The notes beneath the pieces were generated by a model. It was not told where the DNA came from and did not search any database. It saw only the letters and a list, made by a program, of their open reading frames with translations. Source: Candidatus Kapaibacterium sp. (GTDB lineage Bacteria; Bacteroidota; Ignavibacteria; Kapaibacteriales; UBA7675). From it: 64,000 nucleotides of DNA. The stretch covers positions 1 through 64,000 of the forward strand of contig JANQRB010000159.1 in the NCBI GenBank assembly GCA_028284775.1, in the 5' to 3' direction. Positions 39,422-48,650 of the stretch are shown in pieces. The position numbers and the translations under genes are program-made. Each line of letters starts with the position of its first letter. The first letter of the stretch is position 1.

Positions 39422-42400
39422 ATGAGTAATGGATTCCGATTACTGTTCGCGGCCGCAATTGCCGCCGCGCTTTTTACTCCTTCAGCTATGACACAAAATG
39501 TGCCGGTAGTGGCCGTTGAGGGCGAAGGCTGTCCGGCGCCCCTGGTTAATACCCTCAACGGCAATCTCTTTATCCAGCGCGAGGACTTAAGCATCAGCGG
39601 CGTTGGCCTGTCGCTGGAGTTCGACTTTGCCTACAACAACCATCGCAGCGCGCTTAATTTCGGCTTTGGCAATGGCTGGACCTTTACCTATAACATTTTG
39701 TACGAACGGCGCGGCGCGAACATCCTCATTCGCAACGGCGACGGACGCAATGACCTTTTCAGGTGGAACGGCAGCGGCTATACGCCGCCCGTCGGCATAT
39801 TCGATGTGTTGGAAGAATACCTTCCCAATCGATTTCGGCTGACAACCAAACATCAGACGGTCTTTAACTTCGATGATCCCACGCACCGACGGCTGACCTC
39901 GGTATTCGATCGCAACGGCAATTTCATCAACATTACCTATAGCAGCGGGCTGCCGGTCGAATTCCAGGATGCCAGCGGACGCAGCGTACGTTTCCTGTAT
40001 GCCGGCGGCTTGCTGCGGCAGATCGTGGATAACAATACGAGTCCGGCACGCGCGGTCGGATACAGCTACGACGCCAATGACAACATGAGCAGCGTCAGGG
40101 ATCCGCTCGGCAACACGATTAACTATTACTATGACGCCAATCGCAACATCATCCGCATCGAAGATCATCGCAACAATACTTTCGGCTTTGCCTACGACGC
40201 CGACGCGCGCGTCATCCAGCACAGCTCGGCTTTGACGCTGATGGAGATTTCCTACTTAAACTCACCGCGGCGAACAACGGTCGCAGAGCTGGTTGACGGC
40301 GATTTGCTGCAGGTGAGCTATTTTTATGATGATCAGGGCCGTATTACACGGCAATCGGGCGACTGGCCGGAGGGAGATGTGACCTATCAATACGATGCGG
40401 ACAACAATGTCATCGCGCGTAGCGATGCCCTTGGCAATCCGACGGAGTTCAAGTTCGACGACCGCGGCAATGTGACGGCCGAAACGGACGCCCTCGGCTT
40501 CACGCAAAGCTGGTCCTATGATCCGGTGTTTAACTTCGTCCTCAGCAGCACCGACGCGAGTGGCAATACCACTGTGCACGAATACGATGACCGCGGCAAC
40601 CTTGTTTTCACCGAATTCCCGCTGGGATTCGGCGAAGAATTCACCTACAACGATCGCGGTCAGATACTCAGCCATACCGACGGCAATGGCAATACGACTG
40701 TGTATGACTATGACAGGCATGGGTACCGGAGCAGTATCACCAATGAAATCGGCAAGGAGGTGTTCAGCCACGATGCCATAGGCAACCTGCTGGCTGAAAC
40801 GGATGCCGAAGGCAATACGACGACGATGGAATACAATGCGGTCGGCCTGCTTCTACGCGAAACCGACGCGCTCGAACAAACAACCACTTTCGCCTATGAT
40901 CCCAACGGCAACCCGACCATGAATACGGATGCGCGCGGCTTTACAACCAGCCGTGACTTCGATATTCTGGACCGCCCCGTCGCGGTCCTGCTACCACTTA
41001 GCGTTGACGATTTCGGCGGCGCAGGGCCGGTCGGCAGCAGCTACACCTACAATGCCATGGGCAAAATCCTCACGAGCACCGATCCCAACGGCAATGTCAC
41101 AAGCTATACCTATACGCCGCAGTGCTATCTCGCGAGCGTTACTGATCCGCTGGGTAATACAACGAGCTACACCTATGACGCCAACGGCAACGGCCTGACG
41201 GTAACCGACCCCAACGGCAATACGACAAGCTACACCTACGATGCGCTCAATCGCGTCAGCAGCGTCACGAACGGGGCCGGTGAAACGACATCCTACAGCT
41301 ACGATGCCAATGGCAATGTGTTAACAGTGACTTTTCACAACGGCAATACGATCAGCTACAGTTATGACGCGATGAACCGCCTTACGAGCGCCGTCGACCT
41401 GCTAGGGCCGATTATCAGCCTCAGCTACGACAACAACTCCAACGTCATTGCTTCAAGCGACGGCAACGGCTTTACGACAAGTTTCAGCTACGATGCCCTG
41501 GGACGTTTAATCGCCGAAACCGACCCGCTGGGCCTGACCACCAGCAGCAGCTACGACGCCAACGGCAATTTGCTCAGCCGCACCGATCGCAACGGCAACA
41601 CGAGCAGCTTCACGTATAACGCCGTCGGAGAGCTTCTGACGGAAACCGATGCACTGGGCAACACGAGCAGCTACAGCTATGACGCCGTCGGCAATCTGCA
41701 GTCGATCAGAGACGCCAATGGCAGTACGACCAGCTATAGCTATGATCCGCTCGACCGCCTGCTCCAGGAAGTGTATGCCGACGCTACCAGCCGTTCCTAC
41801 ACCTATGATCCCGCCGGCAACACGCTTTCGCGGACCGACAATAACGGAGCGGTCACCGCCTACTCATACGACGCCAATAACCGGCTGATTCTGCGCGATT
41901 ACCCCGGCGCGAATGACGACGCTATCGCCTACGACCCGGGCGGCAGGCTGATCTCGGCCGCCAATACCCTCTTTAACCTGACCTTCGCTTATGATGCCGC
42001 CGACCGGCTGAGCAGCGAAGCCGTTAACGGCATTACGACGTCTTACGGCTATAACGTGGCCGCCGGAACGAATTCGATCAGCTATCCCGGCGGCCTGACG
42101 CTTCAGCATGACCTCGATGCGCGTGGTCGCATTCAGACCATCCGCAGCGGCGCCATAGTGGCGGCTCTCTACAGCTATGATGCCGGCGATCGCGTCACGA
42201 GCCGCAGCTACCCGCTTAACGGTACATCGACGAGCTATTCCTACAATGCCAACAACTGGATCACCTCGATTGTCGACAATCCCGGCGCTTTTGTTAACCT
42301 GGGATATACCAACGACCACGAAGGCAACCGGCTGACGGAAGAGAAGCTTCACCGGCCGACGAATTCCCTGAAATTCGTCTATGATGCCATCTATCAATTG

Positions 42401-43765
42401 GATCGCTACCAGGAAGGAACACTGACGGGCGGGGTTATCGCACCGATTCTGGTGGATATGAACTATCAGTACGACGCAGTGCATAATCGCACTTCGACCC
42501 TCCGCAACGGCGCGCTGACTAATTACACGAGCAACAATCTCAACCAGTACACGCAGGTCGCCGGCATCAGCACGGTCAATCCGCTGTATGACGCCAACGG
42601 CAATCTCGTCTTCGACGGCGTTAACAGCTATGGCTACGACTTCGAAAACCGCCTGACGCTCGTTAACGGCGGCGCGACCGCCCAGTACTTCTATGATCCG
42701 CTGGGACGCCGCGTTCAGAAAAATGCCGGCGGCGCAACAAACTTTTATCTCTATGCCGGTGAGAGCGTAATCGAAGAATATGACGGCGGCGGCATTCAAC
42801 AGGCACTGTACGTCTACGGCAACTTCGAGGACGAAACGCTCATCCGGCTCAGCGGCGGCAACACCTATTTTTATCACCACAATGCGCTTGGATCGGTGGT
42901 GGCCTTAACGGATGGAGCAGGTGCGGTTGCCGAGCGCTACGGCTACACCGCCTTCGGCGATGTCAGCTTCTTCGATGGCGCTTACAATCCTCTGCCGGCC
43001 TCCGTCACCGGCAATCCCTATCTGTTCAGCGGCCGGCGCCTCGACAGCGAGAGCGGTCTGTTCTATTATCGCGCGCGCAGCTACGATCCGCTGTGGGGCC
43101 GCTTCCTGCAACGCGATCCCGCCGGCTATGTCGATGCCTTGAACCTTTACGCTTACGTGCGCAACAATCCGGTAAATTTCACCGACCCCTATGGCCGCAT
43201 CGGCGTATTCGTCTCGGGTTTTTCCGGCAGCAGCGGACGCAGCGGCAGCAGCGGGAAAACCGACATGCAAAAGATGGCCGAGAAAATGGATAAGGACATT
43301 CCCGGCGGCGCATCCGAAGTCGGCCACAGTCAACAGGGGAAAGCGGTTAAGAAAATCTGCAAGGCGCTGTGTAAGAATCCCAACCAGCCCGTTATTCTCG
43401 TGGGCCACAGCTTCGGCGGCGACTCAGTGGTTGAAATCGCCGAGAAGCTGAAAAAGAAGTGCATTAAGGTGGATCTGATGGTGCAGATCGACAGCGTCGG
43501 CGTTGGCGATGAGAAGAAACCCGACAATGTCGAACGTGGCATTAACATCTGGTCGACGTCGCGCAAAGGCGTCAATGGCGCCAGCAACGTGGAAGGGTCG
43601 GAGAATATCGGCCTGGACGGCACAACACATACCGACATCGACAGCGATCCGCGGACGGAAAAACATATCAAAGACGCGATCGACAAGCTCAAGAAGGGCG
43701 GCAACTATGCCAATAAAAACTGGCGCAAGAAAAAGAAAGAGACGAAGGTCGAAACGCTGCGCTAG
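39422..43765 (+). CDS. Secreted Rhs/YD-repeat protein with C-terminal lipase-like domain
   Basis: 1447 residues. ATG 39422 starts a typical signal peptide (MSNGFRLLFAAAIAAALF, cleaved near SAMTQ); the frame upstream lacks one. More than 20 YD repeats (Y-S-Y-D-A-x-G-N) fill residues 150-1130, the building blocks of an Rhs shell. The Rhs core signature lies at about 1195-1255 (GNPYLFSGRRLDSESGLFYY, then LGRFLQRDP-type WGRFLQRDPAGY and DPYGRIG). After it the sequence changes to a variable tip of about 190 residues with a GHSFGG nucleophile elbow (Ser1330), a likely acid Asp1357 (QIDSVG) and His1403 (THTDID): a serine lipase/esterase triad. A secreted toxin or surface hydrolase is inferred. No obvious immunity gene follows. 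Confidence 0.85.
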   Translation: MSNGFRLLFAAAIAAALFTPSAMTQNVPVVAVEGEGCPAPLVNTLNGNLFIQREDLSISGVGLSLEFDFAYNNHRSALNFGFGNGWTFTYNILYERRGANILIRNGDGRNDLFRWNGSGYTPPVGIFDVLEEYLPNRFRLTTKHQTVFNFDDPTHRRLTSVFDRNGNFINITYSSGLPVEFQDASGRSVRFLYAGGLLRQIVDNNTSPARAVGYSYDANDNMSSVRDPLGNTINYYYDANRNIIRIEDHRNNTFGFAYDADARVIQHSSALTLMEISYLNSPRRTTVAELVDGDLLQVSYFYDDQGRITRQSGDWPEGDVTYQYDADNNVIARSDALGNPTEFKFDDRGNVTAETDALGFTQSWSYDPVFNFVLSSTDASGNTTVHEYDDRGNLVFTEFPLGFGEEFTYNDRGQILSHTDGNGNTTVYDYDRHGYRSSITNEIGKEVFSHDAIGNLLAETDAEGNTTTMEYNAVGLLLRETDALEQTTTFAYDPNGNPTMNTDARGFTTSRDFDILDRPVAVLLPLSVDDFGGAGPVGSSYTYNAMGKILTSTDPNGNVTSYTYTPQCYLASVTDPLGNTTSYTYDANGNGLTVTDPNGNTTSYTYDALNRVSSVTNGAGETTSYSYDANGNVLTVTFHNGNTISYSYDAMNRLTSAVDLLGPIISLSYDNNSNVIASSDGNGFTTSFSYDALGRLIAETDPLGLTTSSSYDANGNLLSRTDRNGNTSSFTYNAVGELLTETDALGNTSSYSYDAVGNLQSIRDANGSTTSYSYDPLDRLLQEVYADATSRSYTYDPAGNTLSRTDNNGAVTAYSYDANNRLILRDYPGANDDAIAYDPGGRLISAANTLFNLTFAYDAADRLSSEAVNGITTSYGYNVAAGTNSISYPGGLTLQHDLDARGRIQTIRSGAIVAALYSYDAGDRVTSRSYPLNGTSTSYSYNANNWITSIVDNPGAFVNLGYTNDHEGNRLTEEKLHRPTNSLKFVYDAIYQLDRYQEGTLTGGVIAPILVDMNYQYDAVHNRTSTLRNGALTNYTSNNLNQYTQVAGISTVNPLYDANGNLVFDGVNSYGYDFENRLTLVNGGATAQYFYDPLGRRVQKNAGGATNFYLYAGESVIEEYDGGGIQQALYVYGNFEDETLIRLSGGNTYFYHHNALGSVVALTDGAGAVAERYGYTAFGDVSFFDGAYNPLPASVTGNPYLFSGRRLDSESGLFYYRARSYDPLWGRFLQRDPAGYVDALNLYAYVRNNPVNFTDPYGRIGVFVSGFSGSSGRSGSSGKTDMQKMAEKMDKDIPGGASEVGHSQQGKAVKKICKALCKNPNQPVILVGHSFGGDSVVEIAEKLKKKCIKVDLMVQIDSVGVGDEKKPDNVERGINIWSTSRKGVNGASNVEGSENIGLDGTTHTDIDSDPRTEKHIKDAIDKLKKGGNYANKNWRKKKKETKVETLR

Positions 43766-43855
43766 GTCATCAGGCAGCGGCGCGAGTACCGCTTCGGTCA
43801 ATCTTTATCGGCCAATTCGAGAACTTAAACATTTACTATAAAAGGATTTTCAACG

Positions 43856-44536
43856 ATGAACTCAATAATCGATCGTATCTCAATACTGACATCGGGCATG
43901 TGTCTGGCACTACTGTTCGGTGCGGGAATTCCGGATTCCGCCGTCGCACAGATCCAGGCGGGCGGCGCAATGGATTTCGAAGCCTACCTACGTCCCTGCC
44001 CCGACCTGCTGGACCTGACTTTCGAGGTCCGGGACATCAGCAGCTTCGGCAAACGCGACGGCGCCGTTAATCTCTCGGTCGCGGGCGGTACCCCGCCCTA
44101 CCGTTTCTGCTGGTCCGGCGCCCAATTCAACGAGGCAACGGAAGATATACACAATCTTGCCCCGGGCATGTATCAGGTGCTTGTAACCGACGCCAACAAT
44201 TGCGATGCAACTATCAGCGTCGACGTCGGCGGCCCCAGCGTTGTTTCTTCGGCGGATGAGGGAACGAATGCCGCCGAACTTGCCATCCTCGGTATCGCGC
44301 CGAACCCAAGCGCGGATATAATCACCATTCATTATTCGATCCCCGGCCAGGACAATGTACGGCTGGAAATTCACGATCAACTCGGCAAAGTTCTGGCTGT
44401 GCCTGTCAGCACCGTCCAGACTTCCGGCGGCTACCGTCTCAGCTTCGACGGTCGCGCTCTGCCCGCCGGCACCTACTTCTGCCGTTTGCAGACAAGTCAG
44501 GGAGCCCATAGCGTACAGTTTGTGCTGATGCGTTGA
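43856..44536 (+). CDS. Secreted SprB-repeat protein with T9SS tail
   Basis: 226 residues: signal peptide (ending about residue 32, SAVAQ), one SprB repeat at about 60-122 (GGTPPYRFCWSG, NLAPGMYQVLVTDANNCD), and a T9SS type A tail from about 150 (IAPNPSADI, LPAGTYFCRL). SprB repeats are found in Bacteroidota surface adhesins, including the gliding adhesin SprB. It starts 90 bases after the Rhs gene on the same strand and ends at a strong hairpin, so the two are probably cotranscribed. It is a small exported partner at most; it does not resemble an immunity protein. Confidence 0.82.
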   Translation: MNSIIDRISILTSGMCLALLFGAGIPDSAVAQIQAGGAMDFEAYLRPCPDLLDLTFEVRDISSFGKRDGAVNLSVAGGTPPYRFCWSGAQFNEATEDIHNLAPGMYQVLVTDANNCDATISVDVGGPSVVSSADEGTNAAELAILGIAPNPSADIITIHYSIPGQDNVRLEIHDQLGKVLAVPVSTVQTSGGYRLSFDGRALPAGTYFCRLQTSQGAHSVQFVLMR

Positions 44537-44568
44537 AACGGTTGCCAAGTCACGAACCAATGAAACTC

Positions 44569-44599
44569 GACGAGGCTGTTCGACAAGGACAGCCTCGTC
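44569..44599 (+). terminator. Terminator after the Rhs/SprB pair
   Basis: Perfect 11-bp stem GACGAGGCTGT/ACAGCCTCGTC with a 9-nt loop, then TTGTTA, 33 nt past the stop codon at 44536. Confidence 0.75.
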
Positions 44600-44688
44600 T
44601 TGTTAAGATACTCATCAGACTATTTGCTGAATTTTCCTAGATTCGTCCTATCAAGAATTTTCAGGCTTCCCGCAGGGATTGACGGACG

Positions 44689-44928
44689 ATGGACGCTATC
44701 GAACTGCTTCTCATCTCGCTTGCTATTGTGATGCTAGTTCTTACGTCGGCCTACCTGAATCGGCAGCAACAAGTCAAACGCAGTAAGGCCATGCGAGCTC
44801 GGGCCGACGCTTTGGGTTTCAAGTTCGACGACCTTTCTGATTTCCGTCAACACTTCCGCCTGACTCATAGCCCCTCCCAACCTCCTTTTTTACTTAGGGG
44901 AAGGAATAGCCAAAAAAATTATAATTGA
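44689..44928 (+). pseudogene. Truncated copy of the membrane-anchored 220-aa family
   Basis: 79 codons. The first 60 residues match the N-terminus of the intact proteins at 46174 and 46908: one transmembrane helix (IELLLISLAIVMLVLTSAYL), a basic stretch, then the A-x-A-L-G-F-x-F-D-D motif. After THS (about 44868) the sequence turns into repeat-element DNA (CCCCTCC, TTAGGGGAAGGAATAGCC) and stops. The remaining 140 residues are missing. It is a gene remnant cut by, or deleted up to, the element. Confidence 0.8.
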
Positions 44929-44929
44929 A
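44869..44929. repeat. Dispersed inverted-repeat element, copy C (partial)
   Basis: Contains the CTCCTTTTTTACTTAGGGG arm and a terminus that, read on the minus strand, is TTCAATTATAATTTTTTTGG, matching the A and B termini. The core hairpin and the far end are absent. It lies exactly at the breakpoint of the truncated gene. Confidence 0.65.
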
Positions 44930-44961
44930 AAAAAATGACAGACAGTTAAAAATTAGACCCT

Positions 44962-45756
44962 TCACTCTGCCAGCTCGCCCCGGGTCTGGCTCGACTTCAA
45001 TACACCGAAGACCGCCCCAGTCGGATCCGCGAGGATTGCCAGACGACCAAGCTGCGGCAGATCAATTTCTGCTTTCAGCAGGCTTGCGCCGAGCGATGTC
45101 GCGCCAGCGACGGCCGCATCAACATCGTCGGTTGCGAGGCAGCTTAACCAGAATGCCTGACCGGCGACAGCGAAGAACTGTTGCATAGCCCCGGCCGCGT
45201 CCTTGGCATTTGCGCGTTTGAACAGGGCGTACGGTTGGCTCCCGTTGATTACGGCGTCCTCGGCCTGCCAGCCGAACAATTCGCGGTAAAACGTCTTCGC
45301 GGACTCGATGTCGTCCGTGACAAGCAAATCCCAAAGGAAAGCGCCGGTCGGCGGAGGGAAGTTGTGCGTTCGAAGATATGGACAGATGAGCGCCCCTTGC
45401 GGATCGCGGATCACAGCCATGCGCCCGACGCCCGGCGTATCAAAGGCTTCGCGCTCGATCGTCGCTCCGAGCTTTCTTGCCTGTGCCGTGGCAACATCTA
45501 CATCTTCGACCGCAACCCAGGCGAGCCAATGCGACCGACTATCAGGTCCGCTGTCAACGAATCCTCCGTGTGCCTGCCCCTTTGCGATAATCAAGGGATA
45601 ATCAGCCTCCTCGCCCGGCCTCCAGACAAAGTCGGGACTGTGCTCGATCACATAGTCCCAGCCAAGGAGATCGCGATAGAATTCTCTGGCCTGAACAAGC
45701 TTATTCGTCATGAGGTCGTGCCAGACGATACGGCCGATTTCATTCTTATTAACCAT
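44962..45756 (-). CDS. VOC (glyoxalase/bleomycin-resistance fold) two-domain protein
   Basis: 264 residues with two VOC domains, about 8-125 (IVWHDLMTNKLVQAREFYRD, FDTPGVGRMAVIRDPQGA) and 135-255 (FLWDLLVTDDIESAKTFYRE, DLPQLGRLAILADPTGA). This two-domain form is often annotated as a glyoxalase or hydroxylase-like protein; substrate is not predictable. ATG 45756 has a strong GGAGGG Shine-Dalgarno. The open frame continues 39 codons upstream with a hydrophobic stretch (WLFFVILGVYLINNS) that does not belong to VOC proteins and may be a remnant of another gene. It is oriented against the flanking membrane-protein family and splits it. Confidence 0.85.
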   Translation of the reverse strand: MVNKNEIGRIVWHDLMTNKLVQAREFYRDLLGWDYVIEHSPDFVWRPGEEADYPLIIAKGQAHGGFVDSGPDSRSHWLAWVAVEDVDVATAQARKLGATIEREAFDTPGVGRMAVIRDPQGALICPYLRTHNFPPPTGAFLWDLLVTDDIESAKTFYRELFGWQAEDAVINGSQPYALFKRANAKDAAGAMQQFFAVAGQAFWLSCLATDDVDAAVAGATSLGASLLKAEIDLPQLGRLAILADPTGAVFGVLKSSQTRGELAE

Positions 45757-46173
45757 TGATCCCTCCAAGTCTATGGAGTTGTTAATGAGGTACACGCCGA
45801 GGATGACGAAAAACAGCCATCGCGATTTTTGGGCGCTTACCTGGTCTTGAAGCCAATCCGACATTGCCTCCAATCGCGCCTTGAAAGGGGCTCGAGCAAG
45901 AAGGAGAGATTAGGGAGCGAACGACGACTTCAATGTGATGCTGCAACTTCAGATTATTACTGCATCCTCGCCGCAGGCGAACAATCGCTTACGGTGGTAG
46001 AATAGATGAATTCTTCTGTTTGCAAGCTTGTGTAGTCGATGCCAAATACGATCTGATCGCAAGTGCAGCGGACTGTCCGGAACTTCATAAGCTCCGTCTT
46101 CTTTGTATGATATTTCGTATGTTCGGATCATGCAAGACATTGTTTTTATTAATGCTGACGAATTGGAGATTCG
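45757..46173. other. Intergenic, no gene seen
   Basis: About 420 bases between divergent genes. The minus-strand frame at 45757-45915 encodes a short hydrophobic segment in frame with the VOC gene but with no start context of its own. Confidence 0.35.
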
Positions 46174-46836
46174 ATGGACGGCACCGGTCTGCTGCTCTTT
46201 ATTCTTGGTATTGTTCTGCTCGCAGCACTCTCCATTTACTATAGTCGCAGATTCGAGCGTGAGCGCAGTCAGGCACTGCAAGCCATTGCTTCCGCTTTGG
46301 GACTGAGCTTCGATGAAGAGGCAAAGATCGGAGAGCGCTTTAATTTCCAGTCCTTGCAATTGTTCGCCCCCGGCCTGCAGCGAAAGAAACGCAACATTAT
46401 GACAGGCGACCGCGATGGGATTGCCGTTGCGCTGTTTGATTATCGCTACATGATCAGCGCCGGCAATTCAACCAATACCATCGAACAAAGCGTGGCGGCT
46501 TTCAGCAGCTCTACGTTCAGACTGCCGCAATTTTCGCTGCGGCCCGAATCGGTCCTCCACAAAGTCGGCGACTTCTTTGGCTACCGGGATATCGACTTCG
46601 ACAGCCATCCCGATTTTTCGCGCTACTTTTTGTTACGCGGCAAAGATGAAGAGGCAATACGGCGCCTGTTTGATCCGCCTGTTCTCGAATTTTTGGAACA
46701 AAGACGCGGTATCTCTGTTGAATCGAACGGCAGCACACTAATCTGCTATCGATACGCCAGACGCGAGGAACCCAAAGACACCGAGGCCTTTTTTGCCGAA
46801 TGCCTGGAAATTTTCAGGCTTTTTCACAAGCAGTGA
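46174..46836 (+). CDS. Membrane-anchored protein of uncharacterised family, copy 1
   Basis: 220 residues: one N-terminal transmembrane helix (residues 4-22), a basic juxtamembrane stretch, then a soluble domain. Conserved landmarks shared with the next gene are LFDYRYM/LFDFYSV, P-x-x-x-L-x-P-E-S-x-L-H-K-x-G, DIDFDSHPDFSR and YFLLRGKDEEAIRRLF. N-in topology is likely, placing the domain in the cytoplasm given the positive residues after the helix (inference). I recognise this as a recurrent unnamed family resembling DUF3137-type proteins, without known function. ATG 46174 has GGAG upstream. It probably forms an operon with the next gene (71 bases). Confidence 0.75.
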   Translation: MDGTGLLLFILGIVLLAALSIYYSRRFERERSQALQAIASALGLSFDEEAKIGERFNFQSLQLFAPGLQRKKRNIMTGDRDGIAVALFDYRYMISAGNSTNTIEQSVAAFSSSTFRLPQFSLRPESVLHKVGDFFGYRDIDFDSHPDFSRYFLLRGKDEEAIRRLFDPPVLEFLEQRRGISVESNGSTLICYRYARREEPKDTEAFFAECLEIFRLFHKQ

Positions 46837-46907
46837 GCCCTTGACATTCCGGAACCATGACATTGACGTCGGGATAATGAGAGTGCAATCCTGCTTAGGA
46901 AAGACTG

Positions 46908-47564
46908 ATGAGTTTACAACTGTTTGCGCTGGTCGCTCTCCTGCTTTTATTGGTTGCGCTGCCTTTCATTAAGAAGCGCACGACTCGCAATCGCGAACGA
47001 GAGCTGCGTTCGAAGGCCGAAATCCTGGGTTTTGACTTTGTCGCGCAGCGCCTGCCGAAACTAGATTATCCCTTCGATGAGATTAACTTATTGCAACGGG
47101 GCGATCGCAGGCAAATTCGCAATGTCTATCGTCGCAAGACCGACGACATCAACATTCTGCTCTTCGATTTTTACTCTGTAGAAGGCTACGGTCGCAGTGC
47201 CATATCTTCCGCTACAACCGTTATAGCCTTTTGCGCGCCCGGCATGCAGTTTCCTCACTGTACGCTGCAGCCCGAGTCTCCACTCCACAAACTCGGCAGC
47301 CTCTTCGGAAGAATGGATATCGATTTCGATTCACATCCGAAATTCTCCCGGCTCTATCTGCTGCGCGGTGATGATGAGGCCGCTATCAGAGCGCTCTTCG
47401 GCGCAAGAGAACTTGCATTCTTCGAAAAACACTGGGATGTGTACATGGAAACCAATGGCAGTACCCTTTTATGTTACTCTGCGGACCAACCGATTACAAT
47501 GGAATTGTTAAAAGATTTTTTCCAGCTCAGCATGAAGGTGTTCAATTTGTTTTACAAGCCTTAA
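46908..47564 (+). CDS. Membrane-anchored protein of uncharacterised family, copy 2
   Basis: 218 residues with the same plan as the preceding gene: transmembrane helix about 5-23 (FALVALLLLLVALPFI), basic stretch KKRTTRNRERELRSKAE, then the soluble domain with LLFDFYSV, LQPESPLHKLGSLFG, DIDFDSHPKFSRLYLLRG and ETNGSTLLCY. Identity to copy 1 is moderate, so this is an old duplication. Together with the truncated copy at 44689 it makes three members in 3 kb, broken up by the VOC gene. Confidence 0.75.
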   Translation: MSLQLFALVALLLLLVALPFIKKRTTRNRERELRSKAEILGFDFVAQRLPKLDYPFDEINLLQRGDRRQIRNVYRRKTDDINILLFDFYSVEGYGRSAISSATTVIAFCAPGMQFPHCTLQPESPLHKLGSLFGRMDIDFDSHPKFSRLYLLRGDDEAAIRALFGARELAFFEKHWDVYMETNGSTLLCYSADQPITMELLKDFFQLSMKVFNLFYKP

Positions 47565-47591
47565 TCTCAGGAATAATGGAACTCTTGCTCT

Positions 47592-48137
47592 ATGGCGGCA
47601 CCTGACGTGAGGTTTATGCGACGCGTCCTTATCATCGGCAATGGCGGAGCGGGCAAAACAACGCTGGCGCGGCGATTGAACGCAATTAGCGGCCTGCCGC
47701 TTCTGCATCTGGATCGCCATTACTGGCAGCCCGGCTGGCAGGAATCGCGACCTGATGAATGGCATCGCAGAGTAGAGGAACTCTGCCGGCTCGATGCCTG
47801 GATCATGGACGGCAACTATCTCGGCACGATGGATCTGCGCCTGGCCCGCGCCGACACTGTTATCTTACTTAACACATCCATGCCGCTCTGCCTGTGGCGT
47901 ATAACCCGGCGACGCCTGCAGTACCACGGTCGTTCGCGCCCCGACATGTCCGAAGGCTGTCCGGAACGTTTGTCCTGGGAGTTTATCCGCTACGTCTTCT
48001 GGTATCCTCAGCGCCATCGCCCTCGGGTGCTTCGGGCCCTGGAATCTTCTTGTCACCATTTTCAATATTTCTCGCTGAACAGTCGACGGGCGGTTGAAGA
48101 GTTTGTCAGGCAAGTCACGGCAGCTGTCGCTCAGTAA
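47592..48137 (+). CDS. FlaR-like P-loop nucleotide kinase (topology-modulation type)
   Basis: 181 residues, or 173 from the ATG at 47616. The Walker A motif is GNGGAGKTT (residues 16-24), followed by LLHLDRHYWQPGW and WIMDGNYLGTMDLRL, the signature of the small adenylate-kinase-like family often named FlaR or DNA topology modulation protein. A R-R-R-L-Q-Y-H-G-R-S-R-P-D-M-S block matches its lid. Substrate is unproven in this family; a cytoplasmic phosphotransferase is likely. It follows the membrane-anchored pair by 27 bases on the same strand and may share their transcript. Confidence 0.8.
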   Translation: MAAPDVRFMRRVLIIGNGGAGKTTLARRLNAISGLPLLHLDRHYWQPGWQESRPDEWHRRVEELCRLDAWIMDGNYLGTMDLRLARADTVILLNTSMPLCLWRITRRRLQYHGRSRPDMSEGCPERLSWEFIRYVFWYPQRHRPRVLRALESSCHHFQYFSLNSRRAVEEFVRQVTAAVAQ

Positions 48138-48650
48138 ATGTACTTCCTTCGCCCAAGATGCGCTCGGACATGTTCGGCATTCAGTTCATTTTCAGCTGTT
48201 TGTCACCTACCGGTAGCCGGCGTTACACGGCTTATCATTCACAAGCTGCTCGAATGCAAACTGCATCGGCCGCTCTATCTATTCCCGAACGGACTAATGA
48301 AGGACGCGGCCCCGGGCTTCCGACCTGAAGCCGTAGCGCTGCCAGGCTCAACTGGGGCTGAATACTATGCTCATGGCACATCCGCGATAGATCAAAAGCA
48401 AATTTGCCAACTGACAGAACGAGTGATTGACGGGAAAGCGGCTGCATCGCGGGGTAGCCTCTTTTATCAAAAATCAGGCCTCCGAGAAGAAGCAATATCC
48501 GCGCGGCAAAAAAATCTCCGTCCGGAGAGATTACCTTTTGCGACGCCAGGCTATTAACATCGCAAGCGCCGGTGCTCCGCACGGTCCGCAACTGCGTATT
48601 TGGCGGTTGACACACAAAGCGGCAAATCTCACACAGGGGGCTCTCAGATA
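48138..48650. other. Intergenic with terminator-like hairpin
   Basis: About 510 bases without a supported gene. TCTCCG/CGGAGA (48515-48528) flanked by seven A on one side and CCTTTT on the other could stop transcription either way. Confidence 0.4.

Noticed and set aside
41864..42880. 338-codon minus-strand open frame opposite the Rhs protein
   Set aside because: Repeats follow the YD repeats of the plus strand; no motif or start signal of its own.
43766..44536. SprB/T9SS gene as immunity gene of the Rhs tip
   Set aside because: It has an export signal, a SprB repeat and a sorting tail, nothing like a lipase inhibitor; kept only as a possible partner.
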